14,919 nt of DNA, taken from RBG-16-57-9 sp964462185 (GTDB lineage: Archaea; Thermoproteota; Bathyarchaeia; TCS64). Location of the stretch: NCBI GenBank assembly GCA_964462185.1, contig CAYWWV010000032.1:1-14919 (forward strand), written 5' to 3'. The position numbers and the translations under genes were made by a program. This document shows positions 1-7,222 of the stretch, in pieces. The notes beneath the pieces are model-generated. The model did not search any database. It worked only from the letters and a program-made list of their open reading frames with translations, and was not told the DNA's origin. How positions within the stretch are numbered: the stretch's first letter is position 1; every line of letters starts with the position of its first letter.

Positions 1-68
1 CCCCGGGCTGGGGGAGGCTTGGATCGCCTGGTTTGGGTTACCCCCCTCCCCCCCTGGTTGGGGCGTTT

Positions 69-78
69 CATAGATATA
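69..78 (+). promoter_or_regulatory. TATA box of the M42 peptidase gene
   Basis: The AT-rich element CATAGATATA stands out from a G/C-rich context. Its centre is about 26-27 nt before the GTG at 101, the archaeal TATA-to-start-site distance, so the transcript probably begins at or next to the start codon. The rest of 1-100 is G/C-rich sequence in which I see no gene. Confidence 0.5.
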
Positions 79-100
79 GGGGTGGGAGCTACTCTATGCT

Positions 101-1141
101 GTGTTCGATATGGATTTGCGGCTTTTGGAGAGGCTGAGCAACGCCTTTGGCCCTCCGGGGGTGGAGGCGGAGCCTAGGAAGATCCTCCTGGGGGAGTTGC
201 AGGGGGTGGCGGATGAGGTTTGGACGGATAAGCTTGGGAACGTCTTCTTCAGGCGGGTGGGGGAGGAGGGCGCCCCCCTCATCATGTTGGCGGCGCATAT
301 GGATGAGGTGGGGGTGCTGGTGACGCATATCGATGAGAGGGGGTTCCTCAGGTTCCATCCTTGGGGCATCGTGGGTGCGGTGCTGCCTGGGGAGAGGCTT
401 AGGTTTATGGGGCGTAAGGGGCCCCTGGTGGGGGTTTTGGGGAGTAAGCCGCCCCACGTGTTGAGTGAGGAGGAGAGGAGGAAGGCCATCCCCGTGGACC
501 AGTTGTTCGTGGATATTGGGGCTGGGAGCCGGGAGGAGGCGGAGGAGAAGGGTGCCTACGTGGGCATGACGGGTGTCTTCGATGTTGAGTTCAGGGATAT
601 GGGTGGGGGGTATGTGATGGGTAAGGCCTTCGATGACCGGGTTGGTTGCTACGTTTTGGCAGAGGTTTTCAAGTGGAGCCAGGGGAAGCCCTACAACCTG
701 GTGGCGGTGGGGACGGTTCAGGAGGAGGTGGGGCTTAGGGGGAGCAAGACGGCTGCTTGGCAGGTGGACCCGGATTATGGGTTGGCCATCGAGAACACCT
801 TCGCCATGGATATGCCTGGGGTGGAGGAGCATAAGGTGAGTTCCTCCCTTGGGAGGGGGCCTGTGGTGACCATTGCTGATAGGAGTGTCATCGCCCACCC
901 CAAGGTCTTAGGGAGCATCATTGAGGCCGCCGAGGCCCAGGGGATTCCCTACCAGTTTAAGAGGGTGCCCAGCGGTGGGACGGATGCGGGTAGCATACAC
1001 TTGACCAAGGCGGGGGTGCCCAGCGGCACCATAGCCAACCCCTGCAGATACATCCACGGGCCCTGCGGCGTCACCACCGTAGGCGACATCGAGAACACGG
1101 TGGAGCTGGTGAAGGCCTTCGTGAAGAGGGTTAGCGTCTAG
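101..1141 (+). CDS. M42 family metallo-aminopeptidase (TET/deblocking aminopeptidase type)
   Basis: A cytosolic metal-dependent aminopeptidase of the M42 family, whose archaeal members form large tetrahedral (TET) complexes that trim peptides. At 346 residues it is the usual family length. Metal and catalytic residues are visible in order: H66 and D68 in AAHMDEVG, D178 in AFDDRVG, E208/E209 in QEEVGLRG, E231 in AIENT and H319 in RYIHG. GGTDAGSIHLTKAGVPSG near residue 292 is also typical. The fourth ligand position, usually Asp in AID, is Glu here. The start is GTG at 101, placed at the predicted transcription start; ATG at 110 (MDLRLLERL) is a reasonable alternative, and neither has a good ribosome-binding site. 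The TAG stop lies in a CTAG shared with the convergent AMP phosphorylase gene. The first ~300 codons favour G/T-ending codons and the last ~50 favour C. Family assignment is firm; substrate preference is not visible. Confidence 0.93.
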   Translation: MFDMDLRLLERLSNAFGPPGVEAEPRKILLGELQGVADEVWTDKLGNVFFRRVGEEGAPLIMLAAHMDEVGVLVTHIDERGFLRFHPWGIVGAVLPGERLRFMGRKGPLVGVLGSKPPHVLSEEERRKAIPVDQLFVDIGAGSREEAEEKGAYVGMTGVFDVEFRDMGGGYVMGKAFDDRVGCYVLAEVFKWSQGKPYNLVAVGTVQEEVGLRGSKTAAWQVDPDYGLAIENTFAMDMPGVEEHKVSSSLGRGPVVTIADRSVIAHPKVLGSIIEAAEAQGIPYQFKRVPSGGTDAGSIHLTKAGVPSGTIANPCRYIHGPCGVTTVGDIENTVELVKAFVKRVSV

Positions 1142-2691
1142 CGGTCCAGTATGAAGTCCCACTTGACGCTGGTGGGCCTCCCTATGCGGCGCTTCACCAT
1201 CTGGGCCCCCACCCTCTCCCCCACCTCCACGGGGGTGAGGGACTCTAGCAGCCTAACCGCGTTGTCCAGCTTGTCCTCCTTCTCAGCGTAGATGCTGAAG
1301 AGGGGCTCCCCCTCCTCCACAGAGTCACCGGTTTTGGCGTGGAGAACTATGCCGGCCCCTTTGGCGTTGGGGGTGCCCGCGGCCCTGGAGACCTTCACCA
1401 GGTCCCGGTTGTTGAACCCCAGCACCCTCCCCCCGGAGGGGCTCTCCACCACGTGGACGAACTCCCCCGGCACCAGGTCTCCGGGCTCCACCGATGAGTC
1501 GCCCCCCTGGGCCTCGATGATCTCCCTCATCTTCTCCAGGGCCTTCCCGCTGCGGACCAAGTCTAGGGCCATTTTCCTCCCCTCGCTGTGGCCCACCATC
1601 TCGAAGAGTATGCCTGCCAGCCCCGTGGCCTTGTCGAGGAGTTCCTGGGAGCCCCTCCCGCTTAGGGTCTCCAATGCTTCTCGCGCCTCCAGGATCGGGC
1701 CGATGTTGTAGCCGATGGGCTGGCTCCCCTCGGTGGCGGCGCACTCGATGTTTAGGCCAAGCCTCTTGCCCAGCTCTATGAAGTCTCCGGCCAGGCTCTC
1801 GGCTTCGACAAGGGTCTTTATCTTGGCCTGGGATCCTACGGGGATGTCGACGACCAAGTGGGTGCTTCCCATGGCCTTCTTCTTACTCATGATGCTGGGT
1901 AGGAGGAGGGGGTCTATGCTGAGGGGGTATTCCACCCTGATGAATAGGTCGTCGGCGGGGGCTAGCTCTATGCTCCCACCCCAAACTATGCAGGCCCCGA
2001 CCTCTCCCACGATCTCCTTCACCCTCTCCAGGGGTATGTCAACGGGGGCCAGGGCCTCCATCCTGTCTGCGGTGCCCGCGGGGCTGGTGATGGCCCGGCT
2101 GCTGCTCTTGGGGATCAGGTAGCCGGCTGAGGCGACTATGGGGGCGACCAGTAGGGTGGTCTTGTCGCCGGGAACCCCTCCAATGCTGTGCTTGTCCAGT
2201 ATGGGGGGCTCCCCCAAGTCCAGCTGCTTCCCACTCCAAATCATGGTGCGGCTCAGAGCCTCCACCTCCTCCATGCTCACCCCGTGGATGTGGAGGGCCG
2301 TCACGAAGGCTGCCAACTCTATGTCGCTGAGGTGGTGCTCCACCACATCACCCACAATCCGCTGGATCTTCCAGGGGGTTAGCCTCTGGCCGTTGATCTT
2401 CTCGCGGATGTAGTCCAGGCTCTCCGGCCTCCTAGCGGGCTCAACCCAGACCCGATCCCCCTCCTCCACCCCCAGGAATCGAGCCACCTCCGAGTAGACC
2501 CCCAGCACCCCAGGGTTGCCCTCCTCGCTGATGTTTAGTATGCAGACCGCGTGGCGATCCCCGTGTCTAACGAAAACCCTGTCGCTGCTGAACACCCCCA
2601 GGTTAGCGGCGTCCAAGCGGTTTATAACCACCACCAGGGGTCCACCCGCCTCGATGCGCAGCCTATCAACTACAAGCTCCAAAGCCGTCAC
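1138..2691 (-). CDS. deoA: AMP phosphorylase
   Basis: Phosphorolysis of AMP (and probably CMP and UMP) to the base and ribose-1,5-bisphosphate, the first step of the archaeal AMP pathway that feeds RuBisCO. The 517 residues fit the archaeal AMPpase family (about 500) and exceed thymidine phosphorylase (about 440) because of an extra N-terminal domain of about 85 residues. Pyrimidine-nucleoside-phosphorylase motifs are clear: KHSIGGVPGDKTT at 167-179 (phosphate site) and SRAITSPAGTADRME at 198-212. SRAIT with AGTAD is the AMPpase version, not the SGRGL/GGTLD of thymidine phosphorylase. Start is GTG at 2691 with no ribosome-binding site, so probably leaderless. It is divergent from rbcL across 62 bp and convergent with the M42 gene through a shared CTAG. 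The symbol follows archaeal usage. The neighbouring isomerase and RuBisCO strongly support the role. Confidence 0.95.
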   Translation of the reverse strand: MTALELVVDRLRIEAGGPLVVVINRLDAANLGVFSSDRVFVRHGDRHAVCILNISEEGNPGVLGVYSEVARFLGVEEGDRVWVEPARRPESLDYIREKINGQRLTPWKIQRIVGDVVEHHLSDIELAAFVTALHIHGVSMEEVEALSRTMIWSGKQLDLGEPPILDKHSIGGVPGDKTTLLVAPIVASAGYLIPKSSSRAITSPAGTADRMEALAPVDIPLERVKEIVGEVGACIVWGGSIELAPADDLFIRVEYPLSIDPLLLPSIMSKKKAMGSTHLVVDIPVGSQAKIKTLVEAESLAGDFIELGKRLGLNIECAATEGSQPIGYNIGPILEAREALETLSGRGSQELLDKATGLAGILFEMVGHSEGRKMALDLVRSGKALEKMREIIEAQGGDSSVEPGDLVPGEFVHVVESPSGGRVLGFNNRDLVKVSRAAGTPNAKGAGIVLHAKTGDSVEEGEPLFSIYAEKEDKLDNAVRLLESLTPVEVGERVGAQMVKRRIGRPTSVKWDFILDR

Positions 2692-2753
2692 CGGTAATAG
2701 AATGAATATTCGGTAAACCTAAAAACATAGTGGAGTAGTGTTCACCCGGTTAT
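2692..2753. promoter_or_regulatory. Divergent promoter region between AMP phosphorylase and RuBisCO
   Basis: The 62-bp spacer must hold both promoters. It contains an AT-rich core at 2714-2728 that can serve as the TATA region for rbcL (centre about 26-30 nt before ATG 2754) and, on the other strand, for the phosphorylase GTG at 2691. It also has a perfect 8-bp palindrome GAATATTC (2704-2711), the hexamer CGGTAA twice (2692-2697 and 2711-2716), and a 13-bp element at 2726-2738 that recurs before tfb. The shared spacer suggests that the two genes can be controlled together. Confidence 0.5.
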
Positions 2754-3980
2754 ATGCGTTACATTGACTTCGTGGACCTGGACTACCAGCCAAGGGAGTC
2801 GGACCTGGTGTGCAAGTTCAGAGTAGACCCCGGGGACCACCCCATGGAGTTCATAGCGGGGGGGGTGGCCGCCGAGAGCAGTGTGGGGACCTGGACGGAG
2901 CTCTCCACGGAGGAGCCCTATGTGAGGGAGAGGGCGGCCAAGGTCTTCAGCTTGGAGGGGGACCGGTTCAAGGTGGCCTACCCCTTGGAGCTCTTCGAGC
3001 CGGGGAATATGCCCAACATATTGAGCAGCGTGGCGGGCAACGTCTTCGGGTTGGAGGACTTGAGGAGCCTGAGGCTGGAGGACATCTGGTTCCCAGGGGA
3101 GTTGGCGGGAAGCTTCAAGGGACCCAAGTACGGCGTTGAAGGGGTGCGAAGGGTTACAGGTGTGGAGGGGAGGCCCCTGGTGGGAACCATCATAAAGCCC
3201 AAGCTGGGCCTGGTCACCCGGGACCACGCCAAGGTTGCCTACGAGGCCTGGCTGGGGGGCTGCGACGTGGTGAAGGACGATGAGAACCTGGCCAACCAGG
3301 GCTTCAACCCCTTCGAAGACCGTCTGGCCCAGACCCTGGAGGCCCGGGACAAGGCCGAGCAGGAAACGGGGGAGAAAAAGGTCTACATGATCAACGTTTC
3401 AGCTGAGACCCGTGAGATGATGCGTAGAGCCGAGGCCGTTGAAGACCAGGGCGGACGGTACATGATGGTGGACATCCTCACCACGGGCTGGAGCAGCCTC
3501 CAAACCCTCCGAGACCTGGACCTAGACCTGGTGATCCACGCCCACAGGGCGGGCCACGCAGCCTTCACCCGGGACCCCCGCCACGGGATCAACATGGTGG
3601 TGATCTGCAAGGTGGCCAGGCTCATAGGGGTGGACCAGCTCCACGTGGGGACAGGCGTGGGCAAGATGGCGGAGACCCGGCGAGAGGTGGAGGAAAACAT
3701 CGGGGCCTGCGTCGGGCCCCTCCACGGCCTCAAACCCGTTCTCCCCGTGGCCTCAGGGGGGCTACACCCCGGCATGGTCCCCCAGCTGGTGGACACCTTC
3801 GGCCTGGACACCGTCATCCAGGCTGGAGGCGGCATACACGGCCACCCCAAGGGGACGCTGGCAGGCGCCAGAGCCATGCGGCAGGCGGTGGACGCGGTGA
3901 TCCAAGGGGTGCCCCTGGAGGAGTATGCCCAGGACCACGAGGAGCTGCGCCTAGCCCTGGAGCGATGGCCTTCCCCCTAG
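2754..3980 (+). CDS. rbcL: Form III ribulose-1,5-bisphosphate carboxylase/oxygenase large subunit
   Basis: Carboxylates ribulose-1,5-bisphosphate to two 3-phosphoglycerates at the end of the AMP pathway. Catalytic residues all look present: E41, N96, K148/K150 in IIKPKLG, the KDDEN metal site K174-D176-E177 (K174 would be carbamylated), H264/R265 in HAHRAGHAAF, H298, loop-6 K304 in GVGKM, S334 in VASGG and the GGG at 358-360. This argues for a real RuBisCO and not a form IV RuBisCO-like protein. The N-terminus resembles methanogen-type form III. At 408 residues it is short (about 425-445 is usual); the difference lies mainly between loop 6 and VASGG, where only 29 residues separate K304 and S334. 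ATG 2754 has no close ribosome-binding site, and a TAG at 2736 blocks in-frame extension, so the transcript is probably leaderless. The 3' end overlaps the convergent isomerase gene by 30 bp. Confidence 0.96.
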   Translation: MRYIDFVDLDYQPRESDLVCKFRVDPGDHPMEFIAGGVAAESSVGTWTELSTEEPYVRERAAKVFSLEGDRFKVAYPLELFEPGNMPNILSSVAGNVFGLEDLRSLRLEDIWFPGELAGSFKGPKYGVEGVRRVTGVEGRPLVGTIIKPKLGLVTRDHAKVAYEAWLGGCDVVKDDENLANQGFNPFEDRLAQTLEARDKAEQETGEKKVYMINVSAETREMMRRAEAVEDQGGRYMMVDILTTGWSSLQTLRDLDLDLVIHAHRAGHAAFTRDPRHGINMVVICKVARLIGVDQLHVGTGVGKMAETRREVEENIGACVGPLHGLKPVLPVASGGLHPGMVPQLVDTFGLDTVIQAGGGIHGHPKGTLAGARAMRQAVDAVIQGVPLEEYAQDHEELRLALERWPSP

Positions 3981-4886
3981 CATCCAGGGGTAGTGGCGGT
4001 GGATGGCCTCCAGGATGCTGTGGGGGCTGATGATCCCCTCCTCGGTAATCAAGCCGTGGATGTAGTCGCGTCGGGTTATGTCGAAGGCGGGGTTGAGTAT
4101 CTTCAAGCCCTTGGGGGGGTTCTCCCAGATCTCCGCCGTCTCCCTCTCCTCTATGACCTCGTAGCCCCCTCTAATGGTCGCGGGGTCGAACTTGAGGAGG
4201 GTGGTGACCACGTAGAAGGGTATGCGGGCCTCCCAGGCTGCCAGCGCCACCTGGCTGGTGCCGATCTTGTTCACCACATTTCCCTCGCTGGTGATGGCGT
4301 CGCAGCCCACCAAGACGAAGTCCACCTCCTTCATGTAGTATCGGGCAGCCGAGTCCACGATCATGGTGGTATCCACCCCGGCCTCCACCAGCTCCCGCGC
4401 AGTGATCCTGCCTTGGTACTTGGGCCGGGTCTCCGTCTGGAGTACCCTGAACCTCACCCCCCTCTCATGGGCCCTCAACAGTGTCCCCGTCACGGCGCTG
4501 CTGTGGCAGTGGGTCATCACCGTGTCCCCGTCCTCGATGCGCCGGGCGCCCACCTCCACCATGTCCTCTCGCGCCCTCTCCAGCATCCCAAGGAAATCGG
4601 CCTCGGCGGCCCCCACCACTTCGGCCAACTCTCCAGGGGAACTCCACCTGGCCTCCAAGACTCTGGACTCGACGAACCTCAACCCATTCCTCATAAGGGG
4701 CTCCGTGGGCCTGGAACCCACCAAGACTTGGATTGAGTCCTCCAAGCAGGCCACGGCCTCCTCCCTCTCCACCCACTCCAGCTCCCTCAGCTCCGCGGCC
4801 AGGGCTTTGACGGCCTCAACGGCCACCTTGGTGGCCCCCTGGATCTCCAGGGCTTTTATCTTTCCCGCGGTCTCCGCTACGGGCAT
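3951..4886 (-). CDS. e2b2: Ribose-1,5-bisphosphate isomerase
   Basis: Converts ribose-1,5-bisphosphate to ribulose-1,5-bisphosphate, linking AMP phosphorylase to RuBisCO. It belongs to the eIF2B alpha/beta/delta-like superfamily. At 311 residues it is close to the Thermococcus enzyme (about 320). The family's catalytic pair is visible: C127 in THCHSS and D196 in VGCDAITSEG, followed by NKIGT. TETRPKYQGR (151-160) and VDSAARYYMK are also typical; methylthioribose-1-phosphate isomerase and eIF2B subunits differ here. The neighbours settle the choice. Start is ATG at 4886 with a TATA box about 35 nt upstream, leaving a very short leader. The last nine codons and the stop lie opposite the 3' end of rbcL. 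C-terminal HYPWMLGG is followed by a short tail. Confidence 0.94.
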   Translation of the reverse strand: MPVAETAGKIKALEIQGATKVAVEAVKALAAELRELEWVEREEAVACLEDSIQVLVGSRPTEPLMRNGLRFVESRVLEARWSSPGELAEVVGAAEADFLGMLERAREDMVEVGARRIEDGDTVMTHCHSSAVTGTLLRAHERGVRFRVLQTETRPKYQGRITARELVEAGVDTTMIVDSAARYYMKEVDFVLVGCDAITSEGNVVNKIGTSQVALAAWEARIPFYVVTTLLKFDPATIRGGYEVIEERETAEIWENPPKGLKILNPAFDITRRDYIHGLITEEGIISPHSILEAIHRHYPWMLGGRPSLQG

Positions 4887-4919
4887 TGTTTCATCTGGGT
4901 GAGAGTAGGCTTGGTGGGG

Positions 4920-4927
4920 TTATAAGG
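4920..4927 (-). promoter_or_regulatory. TATA box of the ribose-1,5-bisphosphate isomerase gene
   Basis: On the minus strand this reads CCTTATAA. Its centre is about 37 nt before ATG 4886, which predicts a leader of about 10 nt. It shares a 150-bp divergent spacer with the tfb promoter. Confidence 0.5.
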
Positions 4928-4966
4928 ATTGATTTTGGTGTGGTTCAAGGGCCCCAAAACAGTAAC

Positions 4967-4975
4967 GTTTATAAG
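4967..4975 (+). promoter_or_regulatory. TATA box of the tfb gene
   Basis: GTTTATAAG is a good archaeal TATA box. It predicts a start site near 4998 and therefore a leader of about 38 nt before ATG 5037. That is longer than for most genes here and contains a palindrome and a ribosome-binding site. Confidence 0.6.
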
Positions 4976-5003
4976 TAGTTAGCGTCGTGGGTTTAACGCT
5001 TGT

Positions 5004-5022
5004 TATGGGTAAAATACCCATA
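5004..5022. repeat. Perfect 8-bp inverted repeat in the tfb leader
   Basis: TATGGGTA, a 3-nt AAA spacer, then TACCCATA: a perfect 19-bp dyad just downstream of the predicted tfb start site and just before the GGAG at 5025-5028. It could be a repressor operator, or an RNA hairpin next to the ribosome-binding site. Both would give control of tfb expression; neither is proven. Confidence 0.75.
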
Positions 5023-5036
5023 GTGGAGTAGGATAG

Positions 5037-5999
5037 ATGAGTAGAGAAGTGAATATGGTTAAGGAAGAGAGGGCACACACCTGCCCCCAGTGTGGCAGCA
5101 CAAAGCTGGTGAGCGACCGCCAGACTGGAGAGAGAGTATGCTCCCAGTGTGGACTGGTGGTAACCGAGAACATAGTGGACACCGGCCCCGAGTACCGGGT
5201 CTTCAACCTCCAGGAGGCCCGGGACCGCCGTCGAACTGGAACGGGGTACAGCATGAGCGTCTACGACCGGGGGCTTAGCACCGTTATCAAGGGGGACACC
5301 GACGCCAGCGGGAAGCGGTTGGACTACCTGACCCAGATGAAGATGAGGAGGCTGCAACGCGAGGACAACCGGAGCAAGGTCAACGAGACCCAGGCTCGCA
5401 ACCTGAGCATAGCCATGGCCGAGCTGGACAGGATGGCCTCCGAGCTCCACCTGTCCCAGAACGTCAAGGAGAACGCCGCCCTCATCTACCGGCGGGCCCT
5501 CAAGAAGGACTTGATCCGGGGGCGCAGCATCGACGCCTTCGTGGCTGCCAGCCTTTATGCCGCGTGTAGGCTCCTCGGGGTGCCCAGGCCCCTGAAGGAG
5601 GTCTCCAAGGCCAGCAAGAGGCTTCACAGCGAGGTGGCCATGACCTACAGGCTCCTGGTGAGGGAGCTTCAGCTGAGGCTCCCCGTGGACAAGCCCTACA
5701 AGTTCATCCCCAGCATCGCGGCCAAGCTGGAGATCAGCCAGCCCACCGAACAGCTAGCCGTGAAGATTCTGAGGAAGGCGGAGGAGAACAAGGCCCTCAC
5801 GGGGAAGGACCCCAGGGGGCTGGCCGCGGCCGCCCTCTACATGGCCTGCCAGGAAACCAAGGAGAGGCGGGTGCAGAGGGTGATAGCCAGGGCCGCCGGC
5901 ACCACCGAGGTCACCCTGCGGAACAGGTATAGGGGGTTGAGGGAGGCCTTGGAGCGGCTGGATGTGACCCCCAGCGACCTGGCCCAAGGCAAGGCCTAA
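5037..5999 (+). CDS. tfb: Transcription initiation factor B (TFIIB homologue)
   Basis: General archaeal transcription factor that binds the TBP-TATA complex and the BRE and recruits RNA polymerase. The 320 residues have the standard layout: an N-terminal zinc ribbon with C16, C19, C35 and C38; a B-reader/linker region (EYRVFNLQEARDRRRTG, residues 52-68, then YDRGLSTVI at 76-84); and two cyclin-like repeats at about 115-205 and 215-310 with the TFIIB signatures RSIDAFVAASLYAACR (163-178) and DPRGLAAAALYMACQ (258-272). The start at ATG 5037 is backed by GGAG at 5025-5028, 8 nt away; ATG 5055 would also keep the zinc ribbon. The gene has its own TATA box and a dyad in its leader. It is divergent from the isomerase gene. 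Whether it is the only TFB of this genome cannot be seen. Confidence 0.95.
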   Translation: MSREVNMVKEERAHTCPQCGSTKLVSDRQTGERVCSQCGLVVTENIVDTGPEYRVFNLQEARDRRRTGTGYSMSVYDRGLSTVIKGDTDASGKRLDYLTQMKMRRLQREDNRSKVNETQARNLSIAMAELDRMASELHLSQNVKENAALIYRRALKKDLIRGRSIDAFVAASLYAACRLLGVPRPLKEVSKASKRLHSEVAMTYRLLVRELQLRLPVDKPYKFIPSIAAKLEISQPTEQLAVKILRKAEENKALTGKDPRGLAAAALYMACQETKERRVQRVIARAAGTTEVTLRNRYRGLREALERLDVTPSDLAQGKA

Positions 6000-6003
6000 C
6001 ACA

Positions 6004-6012
6004 CCTTATAAA
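6004..6012 (+). promoter_or_regulatory. TATA box of the MFS transporter gene
   Basis: CTTATAAAC begins 4 nt after the tfb stop codon. Its centre is about 27 nt before ATG 6035, so the transporter mRNA should be leaderless and made separately from tfb, although the 35-bp gap alone might suggest an operon. An AAGGGGGGG tract directly before the ATG is too close to act as a normal ribosome-binding site. Confidence 0.6.
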
Positions 6013-6034
6013 CACACCTACCAACAAGGGGGGG

Positions 6035-7222
6035 ATGGCACCCCCAGGCGAGAGCCGCCCCCTCCTAGTATTGTTGTCCACCCAGTTGGCCGGTGGCCTG
6101 AGCATGGGGCTGGTGGCCCCCATCCTGGGGCTCTATTTTCGCTCGAGGGGGCTCACCCTGGCCCAGATCGGGTTCATAGGCTCGGCCTCCATGCTTGGGT
6201 GGTTCATATGGGAGCCGGTGGTGGGCCTCTACGCCGACAGGCTGGGCAAGACCCGAATACTGTCCCTAAGCCTGGCGGCCACAGGCCTCCTCTGGTTGGC
6301 CTACCCCCTGCGGGGGGGCTTCCCCTACTACGCCCTCTTGGAGTTGGTGAGGACCAGCCTCCTCTCCGCCTACAGCATCCCTGTGAAGGCCCTGACGGCC
6401 GAGCTACTCCCCTTGGACGGGAGGGGTAGGGCTTACGGGCGGTTCATGGCGGTGGTGAGCCTGGGAGGGGTGGTTAGCCCCCTGGTGGGTGGAGCCGCCT
6501 ACCAGTCCCTGGGGCCCCGGACAGCCTTCATCCTAGCGGCCATCCTGGGGCTGGCAGGCTCGGCTCTGGCCCTACGCCTACCCAACCCACCCCCCAACCC
6601 CCACGTGGAGACCCCTTGGAGGGAGGCCCTAAGCCGGCCCCTCCTAACCATCTACGCCATCAGAGGACTCTACTTCACCAACGCCGGCTTCGCCTCCAGC
6701 TTCCTACCCATATTCCTCCACGAGACCCCCCGCCTCCAAGCCAGCGAGACCCAGGTGGGGGCCTTCCTCACCCTGATGCGGCTGGCGGGGGCCCTCTCCC
6801 GCCCCTGGGCTGGCCAAGCATGCGACAAGAAGCCCAAGGGCCTCATGGTGGGCCTGGGCCTCACAGGCCTCGCCGCCAGCTACCTGGGCCTCATGGGCCT
6901 CGGCGCATACGCCCTCTACCCCCTGGCAGCCCTCCAGGGCGTGGCCATCTCCATAGCCGACACCAGTATGATGCTGCACCTCATATCCATCACCCCAAGC
7001 CACGCCTCCAGCCTGGTGATGGGGCTCTACTCCGAGGCGGAGAACGTGGGGGGCCTCCTCTCCACACCGGTCCACGGCTACCTGTACCAGTCGTGGGGCC
7101 CCTGGGCCCCCATGGGAGCCCTGGTGGCAGCCCTCCTGCTAGACGCCACGCTGAGCCTTTGGGCCCTGGGGTGGAAATCAGAGAAGCCTGTACCTGCGGG
7201 TGGAGGGCTCGTAGGCCACTAG
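6035..7222 (+). CDS. Major facilitator superfamily transporter, substrate unknown
   Basis: A polytopic inner-membrane carrier of 395 residues with about 12 predicted helices in two halves, a normal MFS size. The MFS motif A is present between helices 2 and 3 as GLYADRLGKTR (64-74), and a weaker copy, GQACDKKPKG, lies at the matching place in the second half. The N-terminus (LLVLLSTQLAGGLSMGLVAPILGLYF) forms the first helix. I cannot name the substrate: drug/proton antiporters and sugar or anion carriers share these motifs. ATG 6035 fits a leaderless start behind the TATA box at 6004-6012. The last 45 bp overlap the 3' end of the convergent winged-helix gene. The second half of the gene is strikingly C-rich on the coding strand. 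Confidence 0.9.
   Translation: MAPPGESRPLLVLLSTQLAGGLSMGLVAPILGLYFRSRGLTLAQIGFIGSASMLGWFIWEPVVGLYADRLGKTRILSLSLAATGLLWLAYPLRGGFPYYALLELVRTSLLSAYSIPVKALTAELLPLDGRGRAYGRFMAVVSLGGVVSPLVGGAAYQSLGPRTAFILAAILGLAGSALALRLPNPPPNPHVETPWREALSRPLLTIYAIRGLYFTNAGFASSFLPIFLHETPRLQASETQVGAFLTLMRLAGALSRPWAGQACDKKPKGLMVGLGLTGLAASYLGLMGLGAYALYPLAALQGVAISIADTSMMLHLISITPSHASSLVMGLYSEAENVGGLLSTPVHGYLYQSWGPWAPMGALVAALLLDATLSLWALGWKSEKPVPAGGGLVGH

Noticed and set aside
89..898. A 269-codon open frame on the minus strand opposite the M42 gene
   Set aside because: The product is a His/Pro-rich low-complexity chain, mirror of a well-supported gene in a G-rich region; there is no promoter or ribosome-binding site.
2754..3980. 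RuBisCO-like protein (form IV) instead of RuBisCO
   Set aside because: The KDDEN metal site, loop-6 lysine, both KPK lysines and the phosphate-binding SGG and GGG are all present; form IV proteins lose several of these.
3951..4886. Methylthioribose-1-phosphate isomerase or eIF2B subunit
   Set aside because: The HCHSS/GCDAI context and the position next to AMP phosphorylase and RuBisCO fit ribose-1,5-bisphosphate isomerase better.
5037..7222. tfb and the MFS gene as an operon because of the 35-bp gap
   Set aside because: A good TATA box lies in the gap at the exact distance for a leaderless MFS transcript, so separate transcription is more likely; read-through cannot be excluded.
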